Of a DNA stretch of 64,000 bases, positions 51,001 through 58,055 are shown in pieces. The DNA is from JALYNX01 sp044867525 (lineage in GTDB: Bacteria > Actinomycetota > Acidimicrobiia > Spongiisociales > ZC4RG35). The position numbers and the translations under genes are program-made. The DNA is taken from positions 1 to 64,000 of the forward strand of contig JBIOVB010000118.1 in assembly GCA_044867525.1 (NCBI GenBank). The letters run 5' to 3'. The stretch's first letter is position 1, and each line of letters starts with the position of its first letter. The notes under the pieces were generated by a model that was not told where the DNA came from, made no database searches, and saw only the letters and a list, made by a program, of their open reading frames with translations.

Positions 51001-51392
51001 GCCGCGGGGGCGTGCTCGGCGCCATGGAACGTCAGTACCAACGGACCAAGATCCAAGAGGAGTCGCTCTACTACGAGCAGGAGAAGGAAGCAGGCCGCTA
51101 CCCGGTGGTGGGGGTCAACACATTTGTTTCCAAGGAGGGATCGCCGTTCGTCATCCCGAAGGAATTGATCCGCTCCACGGATGCGGACAAGGACCGCCAG
51201 ATCGCAAACGTGCGCGCCTTTCGGGAGCGAAACAAGGACCGTGCGCGCCAAGCCCTCGACGACCTGCAGCGGGTGGCTGTCGCCGGGGGAAACGTCTTCG
51301 CCCAGCTCATGGAGACCGCGAAGGTGGCCTCACTGGGCCAGATGAGCCATGCCCTCTACGAGGTCGGTGGGCGCTACCGGCGCAACATGTAA
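48045..51392 (+). CDS. icmF: Fused isobutyryl-CoA-type mutase IcmF (B12 enzyme with its GTPase)
   Basis: 1115 residues combining three functions: an N-terminal B12-binding domain (axial His28 in FDGHDASINIFRR), a MeaI-like P-loop chaperone (GVTGTGGSGKSSLVDEL, about residues 204-220; ETSGIGQSDTEIVDF), and the C-terminal mutase barrel (MFAGEGPSEQTNRRFHYL ... SVSISGYHMAEAGANP). This order is diagnostic of IcmF, which interconverts isobutyryl-CoA and n-butyryl-CoA and, in some members, pivalyl/isovaleryl-CoA. MFAGEG has Phe where methylmalonyl-CoA mutases have Tyr (RQYAGF), in line with a non-methylmalonyl substrate. Stop TAA 51390. Its neighbours are not acyl-CoA genes. Confidence 0.92.
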   Translation: MTGGPRENQPGTENRVRFVTATTLFDGHDASINIFRRILQASGAEVVHLGHNRSGLDIVEAAIEEDAHAIAVTSYQGGHMEFYKYLRDLLVERGSGHIRLFGGGGGTILPVEAEELAGYGVTRIYSPDDGREMGLQGMVSDMISRADFPLGELGEDFDMTGLGTDRPAAVARLISAAENYGEKYADVFEKVEAAAVASAAPVIGVTGTGGSGKSSLVDELIRRLLLDFDGLRVAIISVDPTKRRSGGALLGDRIRMNSLPHPRAYMRSLATRQANLALSPHVHRAIDVVKAAGFDLVILETSGIGQSDTEIVDFCDLSVYVMTPEYGAATQLEKIDMLDFADLVAINKADKQGAADALRDVRKQFQRNHLAFGDDPAQLPVYLTVASDFNDPGTNRFYRAFIAELGRHFLALESTLDMPLTDTAKQHVVPPERTRYLAEVVEAIRDYDRWASEQAEAADAIYRLQGAAQSGAEVADLLAEAQERLDAENRRALERWEGMVAEYGGTEFIYHVRGREIRVPLFHETLSHTRVPRVALPRYRSWGDRLRWLLQENLPGEFPFTAGVFPFKRMEEDPARMFAGEGPSEQTNRRFHYLAADTPAKRLSTAFDSVTLYGEDPHERPDIYGKVGNSGVSIATLDDAKKLYSGFDLSDPATSVSMTINGPAPMILAFFLNAAVDQACETYITEHDMWTEVEGKVAALLGDSTPPRYWGDLPEGNDGLGLRLLGVSGDQVLPTDVYDRIRAETVARVRGTVQADILKEDQAQNTCIFSTEFALRMMGDIQQWFVDNEVRNFYSVSISGYHMAEAGANPVTQLAFTLANGLTYVENYLARGMEIDAFAPSLSFFFSNGIDAEYAVIGRVARRIWAKAIKHRYGGNERSQKLKYHVQTSGRSLHAQEISFNDIRTTLQALYAIYDNTNSLHTNAYDEAITTPTEESVRRAVAIQLIINRELGLTKNENPLQGSFIIEELTDLVEEAVLLEFDRLSSRGGVLGAMERQYQRTKIQEESLYYEQEKEAGRYPVVGVNTFVSKEGSPFVIPKELIRSTDADKDRQIANVRAFRERNKDRARQALDDLQRVAVAGGNVFAQLMETAKVASLGQMSHALYEVGGRYRRNM

Positions 51393-51400
51393 CACGGGGT

Positions 51401-51444
51401 TTGACCCGCCGCCCCCCATTGCAATACGATACGGTCTCGTATCG
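51401..51444 (+). promoter_or_regulatory. Promoter and TetR-type operator upstream of the MFS exporter
   Basis: TTGACC (51401-51406), an 18-base spacer and TACGAT (51425-51430) form a promoter. A perfect inverted repeat CGATACG-GTCT-CGTATCG (51427-51444) covers the -10 and start region. This is the expected place for an operator of the TetR protein encoded after the exporter. Confidence 0.7.
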
Positions 51445-51457
51445 AAATAAGGGACGC

Positions 51458-53008
51458 ATGGACACCGAAACGATCTACCGCAGACGCTGGGCCACCCTGG
51501 GGGTGCTCTCCCTGAGCCTGGTCATCATCGGGCTCGACAACACCATCCTCAATGTCGCCCTCCCCACCCTGGTTAGAGAACTGGGAGCCACCCAGAGCCA
51601 ACTGCAGTGGATGGTCGACGCCTACATCCTGGTGTTTGCCGGGCTCTTGCTCACGATGGGGGCGCTCGGCGACCGATTCGGGCGCAAGCGGGCGCTGACC
51701 GTCGGACTGGTGATCTTCGGCCTCAGCTCGGTGGCGGCGGCATTCGCCGACTCGGCAAACACGCTGATCGCGGCCCGCGCCGTCATGGGGGTGGGCGGAG
51801 CGCTCATCATGCCCGCCACGCTCTCCATCATCACCAATGTGTTCTCCGGGCCGGAGAGGGGTCGTGCGATCGCGGCGTGGGCTGCGGTGGCCGGACTGGG
51901 GATCATCCTGGGCCCCGTGCTCGGAGGGTGGCTGCTCGAGAACTACTGGTGGGGATCGGTCTTCCTGATCAACGTATTCGTGGTGGCGATTGCCATCGCC
52001 CTCGGGTTCTTCCTGGTCCCGGAGTCCAAAGACCCCCAGGCCACCCCGCTGGATCCGGTCGGCGCCACCCTCTCCATCGTGGGCCTGGTGGCGCTGGTAT
52101 ATGCCATCATCGAGGCGCCGAGCAGGGGCTGGACCGACCCGCTGGTACTCGGAGGCTTCGTAGTGGCGGCGATCCTGATCGGGGTCTTCCTCTGGTGGGA
52201 GAACCGGGTCGAACACCCGATGCTCCAGCTCTCGTTCTTCGAGAACCCGCGCTTCAGCGCAGCCAGCATCGCGATCACCCTGGTGTTCTTCGCCATGTTC
52301 GGCACGGTGTTCCTCAACACCCAGTACCTCCAGTTCGTCCTCGGCTATTCACCGCTCGAGGCCGGGTTCAGGGTGATGCCGGTAGCGACCATGATCGTGG
52401 CCGCCCCCCTCTCGGCGAGGTTCGCTGAGAGGTTTGGCACCAAACGGGTGGTGACAACCGGGTTGGTGATCGTGGCGTTGGCGATGTCGATTCTGGCCAC
52501 GATCACCGTGGACACCGGTTACGGCCGGGTTGCCCTGGCTCTCGCCATCCTCGGCGCCGGCATGGGGACCGCGATGGCGCCGGCAACCGAGTCGATCATG
52601 GGCTCGCTTCCCCTCGCCAAGGCGGGAGTGGGCTCGGCGATGAACGACACCACGCGTCAGATCGGGGGCGCGCTCGGGGTGGCGATCCTGGGGAGCATCC
52701 TTGCCTCTTCGTACAGCCAGGCGATGGCACCCGTGGTGGCCAACCTCCCCGCCGAAGCGGCAGAGGTCGCCGGAGACTCGGTGGGCGGGGCGATGGCGGT
52801 GGCCAACCAGATCGGGGAGGCGGGCGCCAGGCTGGCCGATGCCGCATCTGCTGCCTTCATCGGCGGGATGGAAGCGGCGGTCTGGGTGGCGGCCGGGGTG
52901 GCCTTGCTCGGTGCAGTGGTGACCTTCCTGTGGCTCCCGGCACGCGGGGCCGATCACAACGAGCCGTCCGCTGTCCCCGGCGACCCGGCGGAGCGTGCCG
53001 CCACTTGA
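51458..53008 (+). CDS. MFS exporter of the DHA2 (EmrB/QacA) family
   Basis: Proton-driven drug exporter of 516 residues with about 14 transmembrane segments. Motif A GDRFGRKRAL (loop 2-3), motif D1 DNTILNVALPTL in helix 1 and motif C GPVLGGWLLENYWW in helix 5 are typical of DHA2 transporters. ATG 51458 lies 13 bases after the operator, with AAGGG upstream; the frame is open far upstream inside icmF, but without homology. The linked TetR gene implies induction by the exported compound, which is unknown. Confidence 0.92.
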   Translation: MDTETIYRRRWATLGVLSLSLVIIGLDNTILNVALPTLVRELGATQSQLQWMVDAYILVFAGLLLTMGALGDRFGRKRALTVGLVIFGLSSVAAAFADSANTLIAARAVMGVGGALIMPATLSIITNVFSGPERGRAIAAWAAVAGLGIILGPVLGGWLLENYWWGSVFLINVFVVAIAIALGFFLVPESKDPQATPLDPVGATLSIVGLVALVYAIIEAPSRGWTDPLVLGGFVVAAILIGVFLWWENRVEHPMLQLSFFENPRFSAASIAITLVFFAMFGTVFLNTQYLQFVLGYSPLEAGFRVMPVATMIVAAPLSARFAERFGTKRVVTTGLVIVALAMSILATITVDTGYGRVALALAILGAGMGTAMAPATESIMGSLPLAKAGVGSAMNDTTRQIGGALGVAILGSILASSYSQAMAPVVANLPAEAAEVAGDSVGGAMAVANQIGEAGARLADAASAAFIGGMEAAVWVAAGVALLGAVVTFLWLPARGADHNEPSAVPGDPAERAAT

Positions 53009-53604
53009 CCGGACAGGAGACCCCTACCCGAGGCCGCCCCCGAGATGCATCCGTCTCCCCGGCGATACTGAACGCCGCCCTCGAACTCGTCGAGACAGTG
53101 GGTCTCGGTGCCCTGAGCATCGATGCCATCGCCGCCCGAGCCGGGGTGAGCAAGGCCACGATCTACAGGCGTTGGAGCTCAAAAGAGGAGCTCGTAGTCG
53201 ACGCCATCGCCAACCTGGTGACGACGGTCCACCTGGAGCGGACAGGGAACCTCAGGGAAGATCTCGTGACCACGCTGCGACGGCTGCGGACATTCATGTC
53301 GCAGTTCCGGGGGGGATCCATCTTCCCCTGGCTCGTGGGTGAGGTCGCGGCAGGCTCGGACCTGGGACGGCGCTACGCCGACACCGTGATCCTGCCTCGA
53401 CGCCGGGCGCTGGTGGCGATGATCACCGAGGCCATCGAGCGAGGAGAGCTTCGCTCCGATCTCGACGTGGAGGTCGCGGTGGACATGATCACCGGGCCTG
53501 CCATCCTCAGGAAGCTGTTCGGGCCGATGCTCCCCGCGGACCCGGCTTGGGAGGAGAAGATCGTGGATGCCCTGCTCCTGGGCTGGTGCGTCGAAACCAG
53601 CTGA
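53005..53604 (+). CDS. TetR family transcriptional regulator
   Basis: 199 residues. The helix-turn-helix is clear: ILNAALELVETVGLGALSIDAIAARAGVSKATIYRRWSSKEELVVDAI (first helices to about residue 60), followed by a ligand-binding domain ending WEEKIVDALLLGWCVE. TTG 53005 overlaps the exporter stop as TTGA, so the regulator and exporter are one transcript under the operator at 51427-51444, giving autoregulation (inferred). The stop is 3 bases from the convergent hisD stop. Confidence 0.88.
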   Translation: MTGQETPTRGRPRDASVSPAILNAALELVETVGLGALSIDAIAARAGVSKATIYRRWSSKEELVVDAIANLVTTVHLERTGNLREDLVTTLRRLRTFMSQFRGGSIFPWLVGEVAAGSDLGRRYADTVILPRRRALVAMITEAIERGELRSDLDVEVAVDMITGPAILRKLFGPMLPADPAWEEKIVDALLLGWCVETS

Positions 53605-53607
53605 AGG

Positions 53608-54858
53608 TCAGCGGCGATCGCGGTGCTGGGCGGCCCGGGCGTGTGCCTCCAGGCCCTCGAGCCGGGCGAGGAGGACGGTGTCGTCGACCAACAGAGTCGG
53701 GTCGTCGAGGCGGGACCAGGTCGGGGATCGGAGGAACGTGAGCACGGAGAGCCCGGATTGGTACCGGGCCCCACCACCTGTCGGCAGGACATGATTGGGG
53801 CCGACCCCATAGTCGGCGAAAGCCTCGGCACTGTCTCCGCCGAGGAACAGCGACCCGTACGAGCCCAGCTCCCGTGCCAATCCCTCCGGGTCCTCCACGT
53901 GGAGGGCCAGGTGCTCGGGGGCGAGACGGTCAGAGGCAGCCCTCGCCTCGTCCAGGGTCCCCACCACCAGGTAGTGGCCATTTCCCAGCGCCTCCCCGGC
54001 GATCTCTGACGTCGGCAGGTCGGTGAGCTGAGCGGTGAGCGCCCGGTCCACCTCGTCGACCATGCGCGGCGAGGTGGTGATCAGCAGGGGCAGCGCATCG
54101 ACGTCGTGCTCGGCCTGGGCGAGCAGATCGGCGGCAACCCGGTGCGGGTCGGCCGTTTCGTCGGCGATTACCAGGATCTCGCTTGGACCGGCCAGGCCAT
54201 CGATTCCGATCTCACCGTACAGGTGCTTCTTGGCCGCGGTCACCCAGCGGTTGCCAGGGCCGACGATGAGATCACACTCGGGAGACACCGTGCCGAAGGC
54301 CAAGGCGGCAACTGCCTGGGCTCCGCCGACCGCGAGCAACCCGTCTGCTCCGGCCAGCGCCGCGGCCGCCTGCATCACCCGACCCGGCCTGGGAGATGCG
54401 ACCCAGACCTGGCTCACACCGGCGATCCGGGCCGGGACCACCGTCATGAGCACCGTTGAGGGGAGCGGATAGCGCCCGCCGGGGGCGTAGGCACCGGCGG
54501 AGCCCACCGGGACCCAGCGATGACCCGCTCGGCCCCCGACTACCTCGAGATCGAGGTCGCGGAGCCCTTCCCGCTGGGCCTCTGCGAAGCGGGAAATGCG
54601 GTCCCTGACCCGGATGAGCGTCTCCTGCTCGGCGGTCGGAAGCCCTTCCAGAGCGCCTTCCAGCTCGGCGCGCGGGATGACGATTGGCCCTCCTGGGTCG
54701 AGGTCATCGAGGCGTGCCCCATGCTCGCGAAGCGCCGCCTCACCACGAGAGCGCACGTCTTCGACGATCGCCGCCGCCTCGGCCAGTGTCTTCGGGTCAA
54801 CCGGGCGTCGCTCATCCCGGCGTCCGGAGAAGGCCGCGGGCTGGAGCCACCGGGTCAT
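53608..54858 (-). CDS. hisD: Histidinol dehydrogenase
   Basis: Zinc enzyme of 416 residues making the last two oxidations from histidinol to histidine with NAD. Motifs: RWVPVGSAGAYAPGGRYPLPSTVLM, AVGGAQAVAALAFGT, VGPGNRWVTAAKKHLYGEIGID, GPSEILVIAD, AQAEHDVDA and the zinc ligand region FADYGVGPNHVLPT. It is the last gene of the operon, overlapping the HisA-I-E gene by 4 bases. Confidence 0.95.
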   Translation of the reverse strand: MTRWLQPAAFSGRRDERRPVDPKTLAEAAAIVEDVRSRGEAALREHGARLDDLDPGGPIVIPRAELEGALEGLPTAEQETLIRVRDRISRFAEAQREGLRDLDLEVVGGRAGHRWVPVGSAGAYAPGGRYPLPSTVLMTVVPARIAGVSQVWVASPRPGRVMQAAAALAGADGLLAVGGAQAVAALAFGTVSPECDLIVGPGNRWVTAAKKHLYGEIGIDGLAGPSEILVIADETADPHRVAADLLAQAEHDVDALPLLITTSPRMVDEVDRALTAQLTDLPTSEIAGEALGNGHYLVVGTLDEARAASDRLAPEHLALHVEDPEGLARELGSYGSLFLGGDSAEAFADYGVGPNHVLPTGGGARYQSGLSVLTFLRSPTWSRLDDPTLLVDDTVLLARLEGLEAHARAAQHRDRR

Positions 54859-56117
54859 CTCTGCTCCTTGGCGACCATGGGCCGCCGGGTCACCCTGAGC
54901 GCCCTGCGGTCCAGTTCCGATTCCACATCGAAAACGGATATCCCGGCAGACGCTGCCTTTACCAGCAGGAAATAGAGGAGGTCGGCGGTCTCCGCGATCA
55001 CCGACTCGTGGTCGTCCGCCGACGCCAGCTCTCCGGCCTCCTCTATCAGCTTGGCCGCCAGCAGCGCCGGGTCCTGGAGGAGCCGGGACGTGTTGGAGCC
55101 GGGGTCAGGGCGGTCGGAGATCATGCGGATCCGGCGTTCGAGACGGGCCAGGCCCCCATCATCGCCCCAACAGCTGTGATTGCCGACGTGACAGAAGCCG
55201 GGCCCATGCTGGCGCACTCTGAAGAGGAGCGTGTCCCGATCACAGTCGACCTCGACCGTGAGCAGCTCCTGGGTCGCCCCCGAAGTCTCCCCCTTGACCC
55301 ATGTGCCCCGGGACCGGCTCTGATAGATGCCACGTCGCTCGTCGAGGGCCCGGGCCAGGCTCTCGGCACTGGACCAGACCAAGCCGAGGGCACGACCCGC
55401 CTCGTCGACGACCACGGTCGGCCACAGGCCGTCTGCCCGATCGGATCGGAGGACCGCGGACACTGCATCCCCCAGTGTCAGGTCGCCCGTGTAGAGAGCC
55501 ATCCCGACCTGGGAGTCGGCTCCAATTGTGTCGAGGGCAGCGATCTCGGCTGCGGACGTGATGCCTCCGGCGATGGTTACCCGGGCTGGGCCGGCGGCAG
55601 CGATCACCTGCCGGGCACGATCGAGGTCGGTCCCCTGAAGACGGCCCTCCCGCTCCACGAAGGTCACCAGAAAGCCTCCGCAGAGGTCTTTCAACTCGCC
55701 TATCCCATCGAGCAGGGCCCGGCCCGTCGCGTGCCGCCATCCGTGGCTGAGGACGATCCCGTCCCTGGAATCGAGCGCGACAATGACTCGGTCGGAGGGC
55801 AGGGCGGCCAGGAGATCCGGGCTGGCGGCTGTCCCGATGATGATTCGCTCCGCGCCGTCGTCGAGCCAGCGGATCGCGGTCTCCAGATCCCGGATCCCGC
55901 CGCCCACTCGGACTCTCCCCCGGCGGCACAGCTCCCGGACGACGTCGCGGTTCTCACCCTCGCCCCTGGCGGAATCGATGTCGACCACGGCCACTTCGCC
56001 CGTTACAGAGAACCTCTCGAACAGGGGGAAGGGATCTCCGGCTTCGATGGCAAGCGTTTCGCCTCCGATCAGTTGCACCGCCTGACCCCGTGATATGTCG
56101 ATCGAGGGGATGATCAC
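54855..56117 (-). CDS. hisA: HisA-HisI-HisE triple fusion
   Basis: 420 residues carrying three histidine enzymes. Residues 1-223 are HisA (ProFAR isomerase) with Asp7 (IPSIDISRGQAVQLIGGE) and Asp116 (VALDSRDG). Residues 225-320 are HisI (PR-AMP cyclohydrolase): SRSRGTWVKGETSG and zinc cysteines Cys292, Cys309, Cys316 (VDCDRDTLL, FCHVGNHSCWG). Residues 322-415 are HisE (PR-ATP pyrophosphatase): LLAAKLIEEAGELASADD. The HisA part is divergent: TFVEREGRLQG replaces the usual T-D/E-x-x-x-D-G. GTG 56117 overlaps hisF as GTGA; a long upstream extension inside hisF was rejected. Confidence 0.88.
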   Translation of the reverse strand: MIIPSIDISRGQAVQLIGGETLAIEAGDPFPLFERFSVTGEVAVVDIDSARGEGENRDVVRELCRRGRVRVGGGIRDLETAIRWLDDGAERIIIGTAASPDLLAALPSDRVIVALDSRDGIVLSHGWRHATGRALLDGIGELKDLCGGFLVTFVEREGRLQGTDLDRARQVIAAAGPARVTIAGGITSAAEIAALDTIGADSQVGMALYTGDLTLGDAVSAVLRSDRADGLWPTVVVDEAGRALGLVWSSAESLARALDERRGIYQSRSRGTWVKGETSGATQELLTVEVDCDRDTLLFRVRQHGPGFCHVGNHSCWGDDGGLARLERRIRMISDRPDPGSNTSRLLQDPALLAAKLIEEAGELASADDHESVIAETADLLYFLLVKAASAGISVFDVESELDRRALRVTRRPMVAKEQR

Positions 56118-56869
56118 GGGCGCACCAGCACATCCGCATCGGCCAGGGAGCGCTTGAGATCGGCGACCGTGGTGTCGCCATCGTGGAGGATGGAGGCGAT
56201 GAGCGCCGCCGATGCTCCGGCCTCGAGGGCTTCGACCAGATGCCGTGCGACGTTGGCGCCTCCGGATGCGATGACCGGGACCGGAATGGACCCAGCGACC
56301 GCTCTGATCAGATCGAGGTCGTAGCCGTCCCTGGTCCCGTCCCGATCCCAACTGGTGAGCAGGATCTCGCCGGCGCCCTCGCCGACGGCAGACGCGCACC
56401 AATCGTTGACGTCGATGCCGGTTCGGTTTCGCCCACTTTCCACCACGACCTCCCATCCCGCCCCGGTGCTAGCGGCGTCGACCGCGACCACCGTGCATTG
56501 CGAGCCGAATCGGCCGGCAATCTCGTTGATCAGCACCGGGTGCGCCACCGCCGCGGTGTTGATCCCGACCTTGTCCGCTCCAGCCTCGAGGAGGCGGCCG
56601 GCATCATCCGCCTCACGCACTCCACCTCCGACCGTGAGCGGTATCGAAAGGGCGGACCGCACCCGTCGCACCGTCTCCAAGCCGTGGCCCCGACCCTCGG
56701 GGGTCGCCGAGACGTCGAGGAGGACGATCTCATCCGCGCCCTGCTCCTCGTACAGGGCCGCGCTATCCGTTGGGTCACCCGCATCGCGCAGGCTCTGGAA
56801 CCGGACACCCTTGACCACCCGTCCGTCCTTGATGTCGAGGCACGGAATGACTCGGGCCGCGAGGCTCAC
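56114..56869 (-). CDS. hisF: Imidazole glycerol phosphate synthase, cyclase subunit
   Basis: TIM-barrel subunit (251 residues) that closes the imidazole ring using ammonia from HisH. Catalytic Asp in ARVIPCLDIKDGRVVKGV; LYEEQGADEIVLLDVSA, GGGVREADDAGRLLEAGADKVGINT, EILLTSWDRDGTRDGYDLDL and VIASGGANVARHLVEAL follow. GTG 56869 overlaps hisH as GTGA. Confidence 0.95.
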   Translation of the reverse strand: MSLAARVIPCLDIKDGRVVKGVRFQSLRDAGDPTDSAALYEEQGADEIVLLDVSATPEGRGHGLETVRRVRSALSIPLTVGGGVREADDAGRLLEAGADKVGINTAAVAHPVLINEIAGRFGSQCTVVAVDAASTGAGWEVVVESGRNRTGIDVNDWCASAVGEGAGEILLTSWDRDGTRDGYDLDLIRAVAGSIPVPVIASGGANVARHLVEALEAGASAALIASILHDGDTTVADLKRSLADADVLVRP

Positions 56870-57474
56870 CCCGCCTCCCCGGTGGTTTCCAGCCAGCGCT
56901 CCAGGAGCCGGCTGCCCCAGGCGCCGGATAGCTCGGGATGGAACTGGCAGGCGAGAACGGCACCACGATGCATCGCCGAGACGAATCCGCCCCCGTAGTC
57001 GGTGACCGCGGTGTCCCAGCCTGCTGGTGGGTGCGCCAGTCGATACGAGTTGGCGAAATAGGCCCATCCCGGCTCGATCAGCGACGAATCGGGCTCCGGT
57101 GCCACCAGGTTCCATCCCAGTTGGGGGACCTTCACCGACCCGGGAAATCGGCCAACCTTCTCCGGAACAAGGTCGAGCCCGATTGCACCAGGGCTCTCCT
57201 CGCTCTCGGCGCACAGAATTTGCATCCCGACGCAGACCGCCAGGGTGGGCCTGCCGGCCGTCAGGCGCTCCCGCAGTGCCTCGCGGATGCCGAGCCGGTC
57301 GATGGCGCTCACCGCGGCCCCGAACGCGCCGACACCGGGGACCACCACCCAGCGCGAGCGATCGACGACGTTGCGATCCGCCGCTTCGACCGGGACCCGG
57401 CCGAGACGGCCGAACGCGGCGGCCACCGATGCCAGGTTTGCGGTGCCGGTGGGGACGATCGCCACCTCGGTCAT
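56866..57474 (-). CDS. hisH: Imidazole glycerol phosphate synthase, glutaminase subunit
   Basis: Class I glutamine amidotransferase (202 residues) supplying ammonia to HisF. Nucleophile Cys in PTLAVCVGMQILCAESEE, oxyanion loop VVPGVGAFGAAVSAI, and His/Glu of the triad in LACQFHPELSGAWG. Together with hisF it makes IGP and AICAR. Overlaps hisF and hisB by 4 bases. Confidence 0.95.
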   Translation of the reverse strand: MTEVAIVPTGTANLASVAAAFGRLGRVPVEAADRNVVDRSRWVVVPGVGAFGAAVSAIDRLGIREALRERLTAGRPTLAVCVGMQILCAESEESPGAIGLDLVPEKVGRFPGSVKVPQLGWNLVAPEPDSSLIEPGWAYFANSYRLAHPPAGWDTAVTDYGGGFVSAMHRGAVLACQFHPELSGAWGSRLLERWLETTGEAG

Positions 57475-58055
57475 CCCAGAGACCCCTTGGTGCTGGGCAC
57501 ATCGGTTCCCGAGATCGCGACCGCCGACCGGAGAGACATGGCCACAGCCTTGAACGCCGCCTCAGCCTTGTGGTGGTCGTTGTCCCCGCGCAGCAGGTCG
57601 ACATGGAGCGCCATCCGGGACTCCAGGGCAAAGGAGCGCAAGAAATGGATCAGGTTTTCGGTTGCCACGTCACCGACCTTCTCCCGTGTGAACGCGATGG
57701 AGATCTCCGGCCAGGGCCTCCCGGACAGATCGACGACCGCCCGGCACAGCGACTCGTCGAGTGGTGCATAGGCGTGGCCGAATCGTCTGATCCCGGCGCG
57801 GTCACCGAGGGCGTCGTCCAGCGTCCGGCCCAGGGAGAGGGCGCAGTCCTCGACAGTGTGGTGATCGTCGATGTGGGTGTCCCCGTCCGCCACCATCTCC
57901 AGGTCGAAGCCGCTGTGCTTGGCGAGGGCACCGAGCATGTGATCGAGGAAGCCCAGGCCGGTCTTGATGTCGGCCCGCCCCGTACCTTCGAGCTCGAGCC
58001 GGCACTTGATGCTGGTCTCGGAGGTCTCCCGAGTCGTCTCTGCGCTTCGAGTCAT
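57471..58055 (-). CDS. hisB: Imidazoleglycerol-phosphate dehydratase
   Basis: Manganese enzyme of 194 residues that converts IGP to imidazole acetol phosphate. Metal-binding histidine motifs: GLGFLDHMLGALAKHSGFDL, DTHIDDHHTVEDCALSLG and LLRGDNDHHKAEAAFKA. It is the stand-alone dehydratase, without the N-terminal phosphatase of enteric HisB; that activity is probably supplied by the HAD domain fused to HisC upstream. Confidence 0.95.
   Translation of the reverse strand: MTRSAETTRETSETSIKCRLELEGTGRADIKTGLGFLDHMLGALAKHSGFDLEMVADGDTHIDDHHTVEDCALSLGRTLDDALGDRAGIRRFGHAYAPLDESLCRAVVDLSGRPWPEISIAFTREKVGDVATENLIHFLRSFALESRMALHVDLLRGDNDHHKAEAAFKAVAMSLRSAVAISGTDVPSTKGSLG

Noticed and set aside
49665..51251. 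528-codon minus-strand frame opposite icmF
   Set aside because: Composition is rich in His/Arg/Asp/Leu without domain motifs; it mirrors the codon bias of icmF.
54684..56093. 469-codon plus-strand frame opposite the HisA-I-E gene
   Set aside because: No domain; the minus-strand protein explains the sequence completely.
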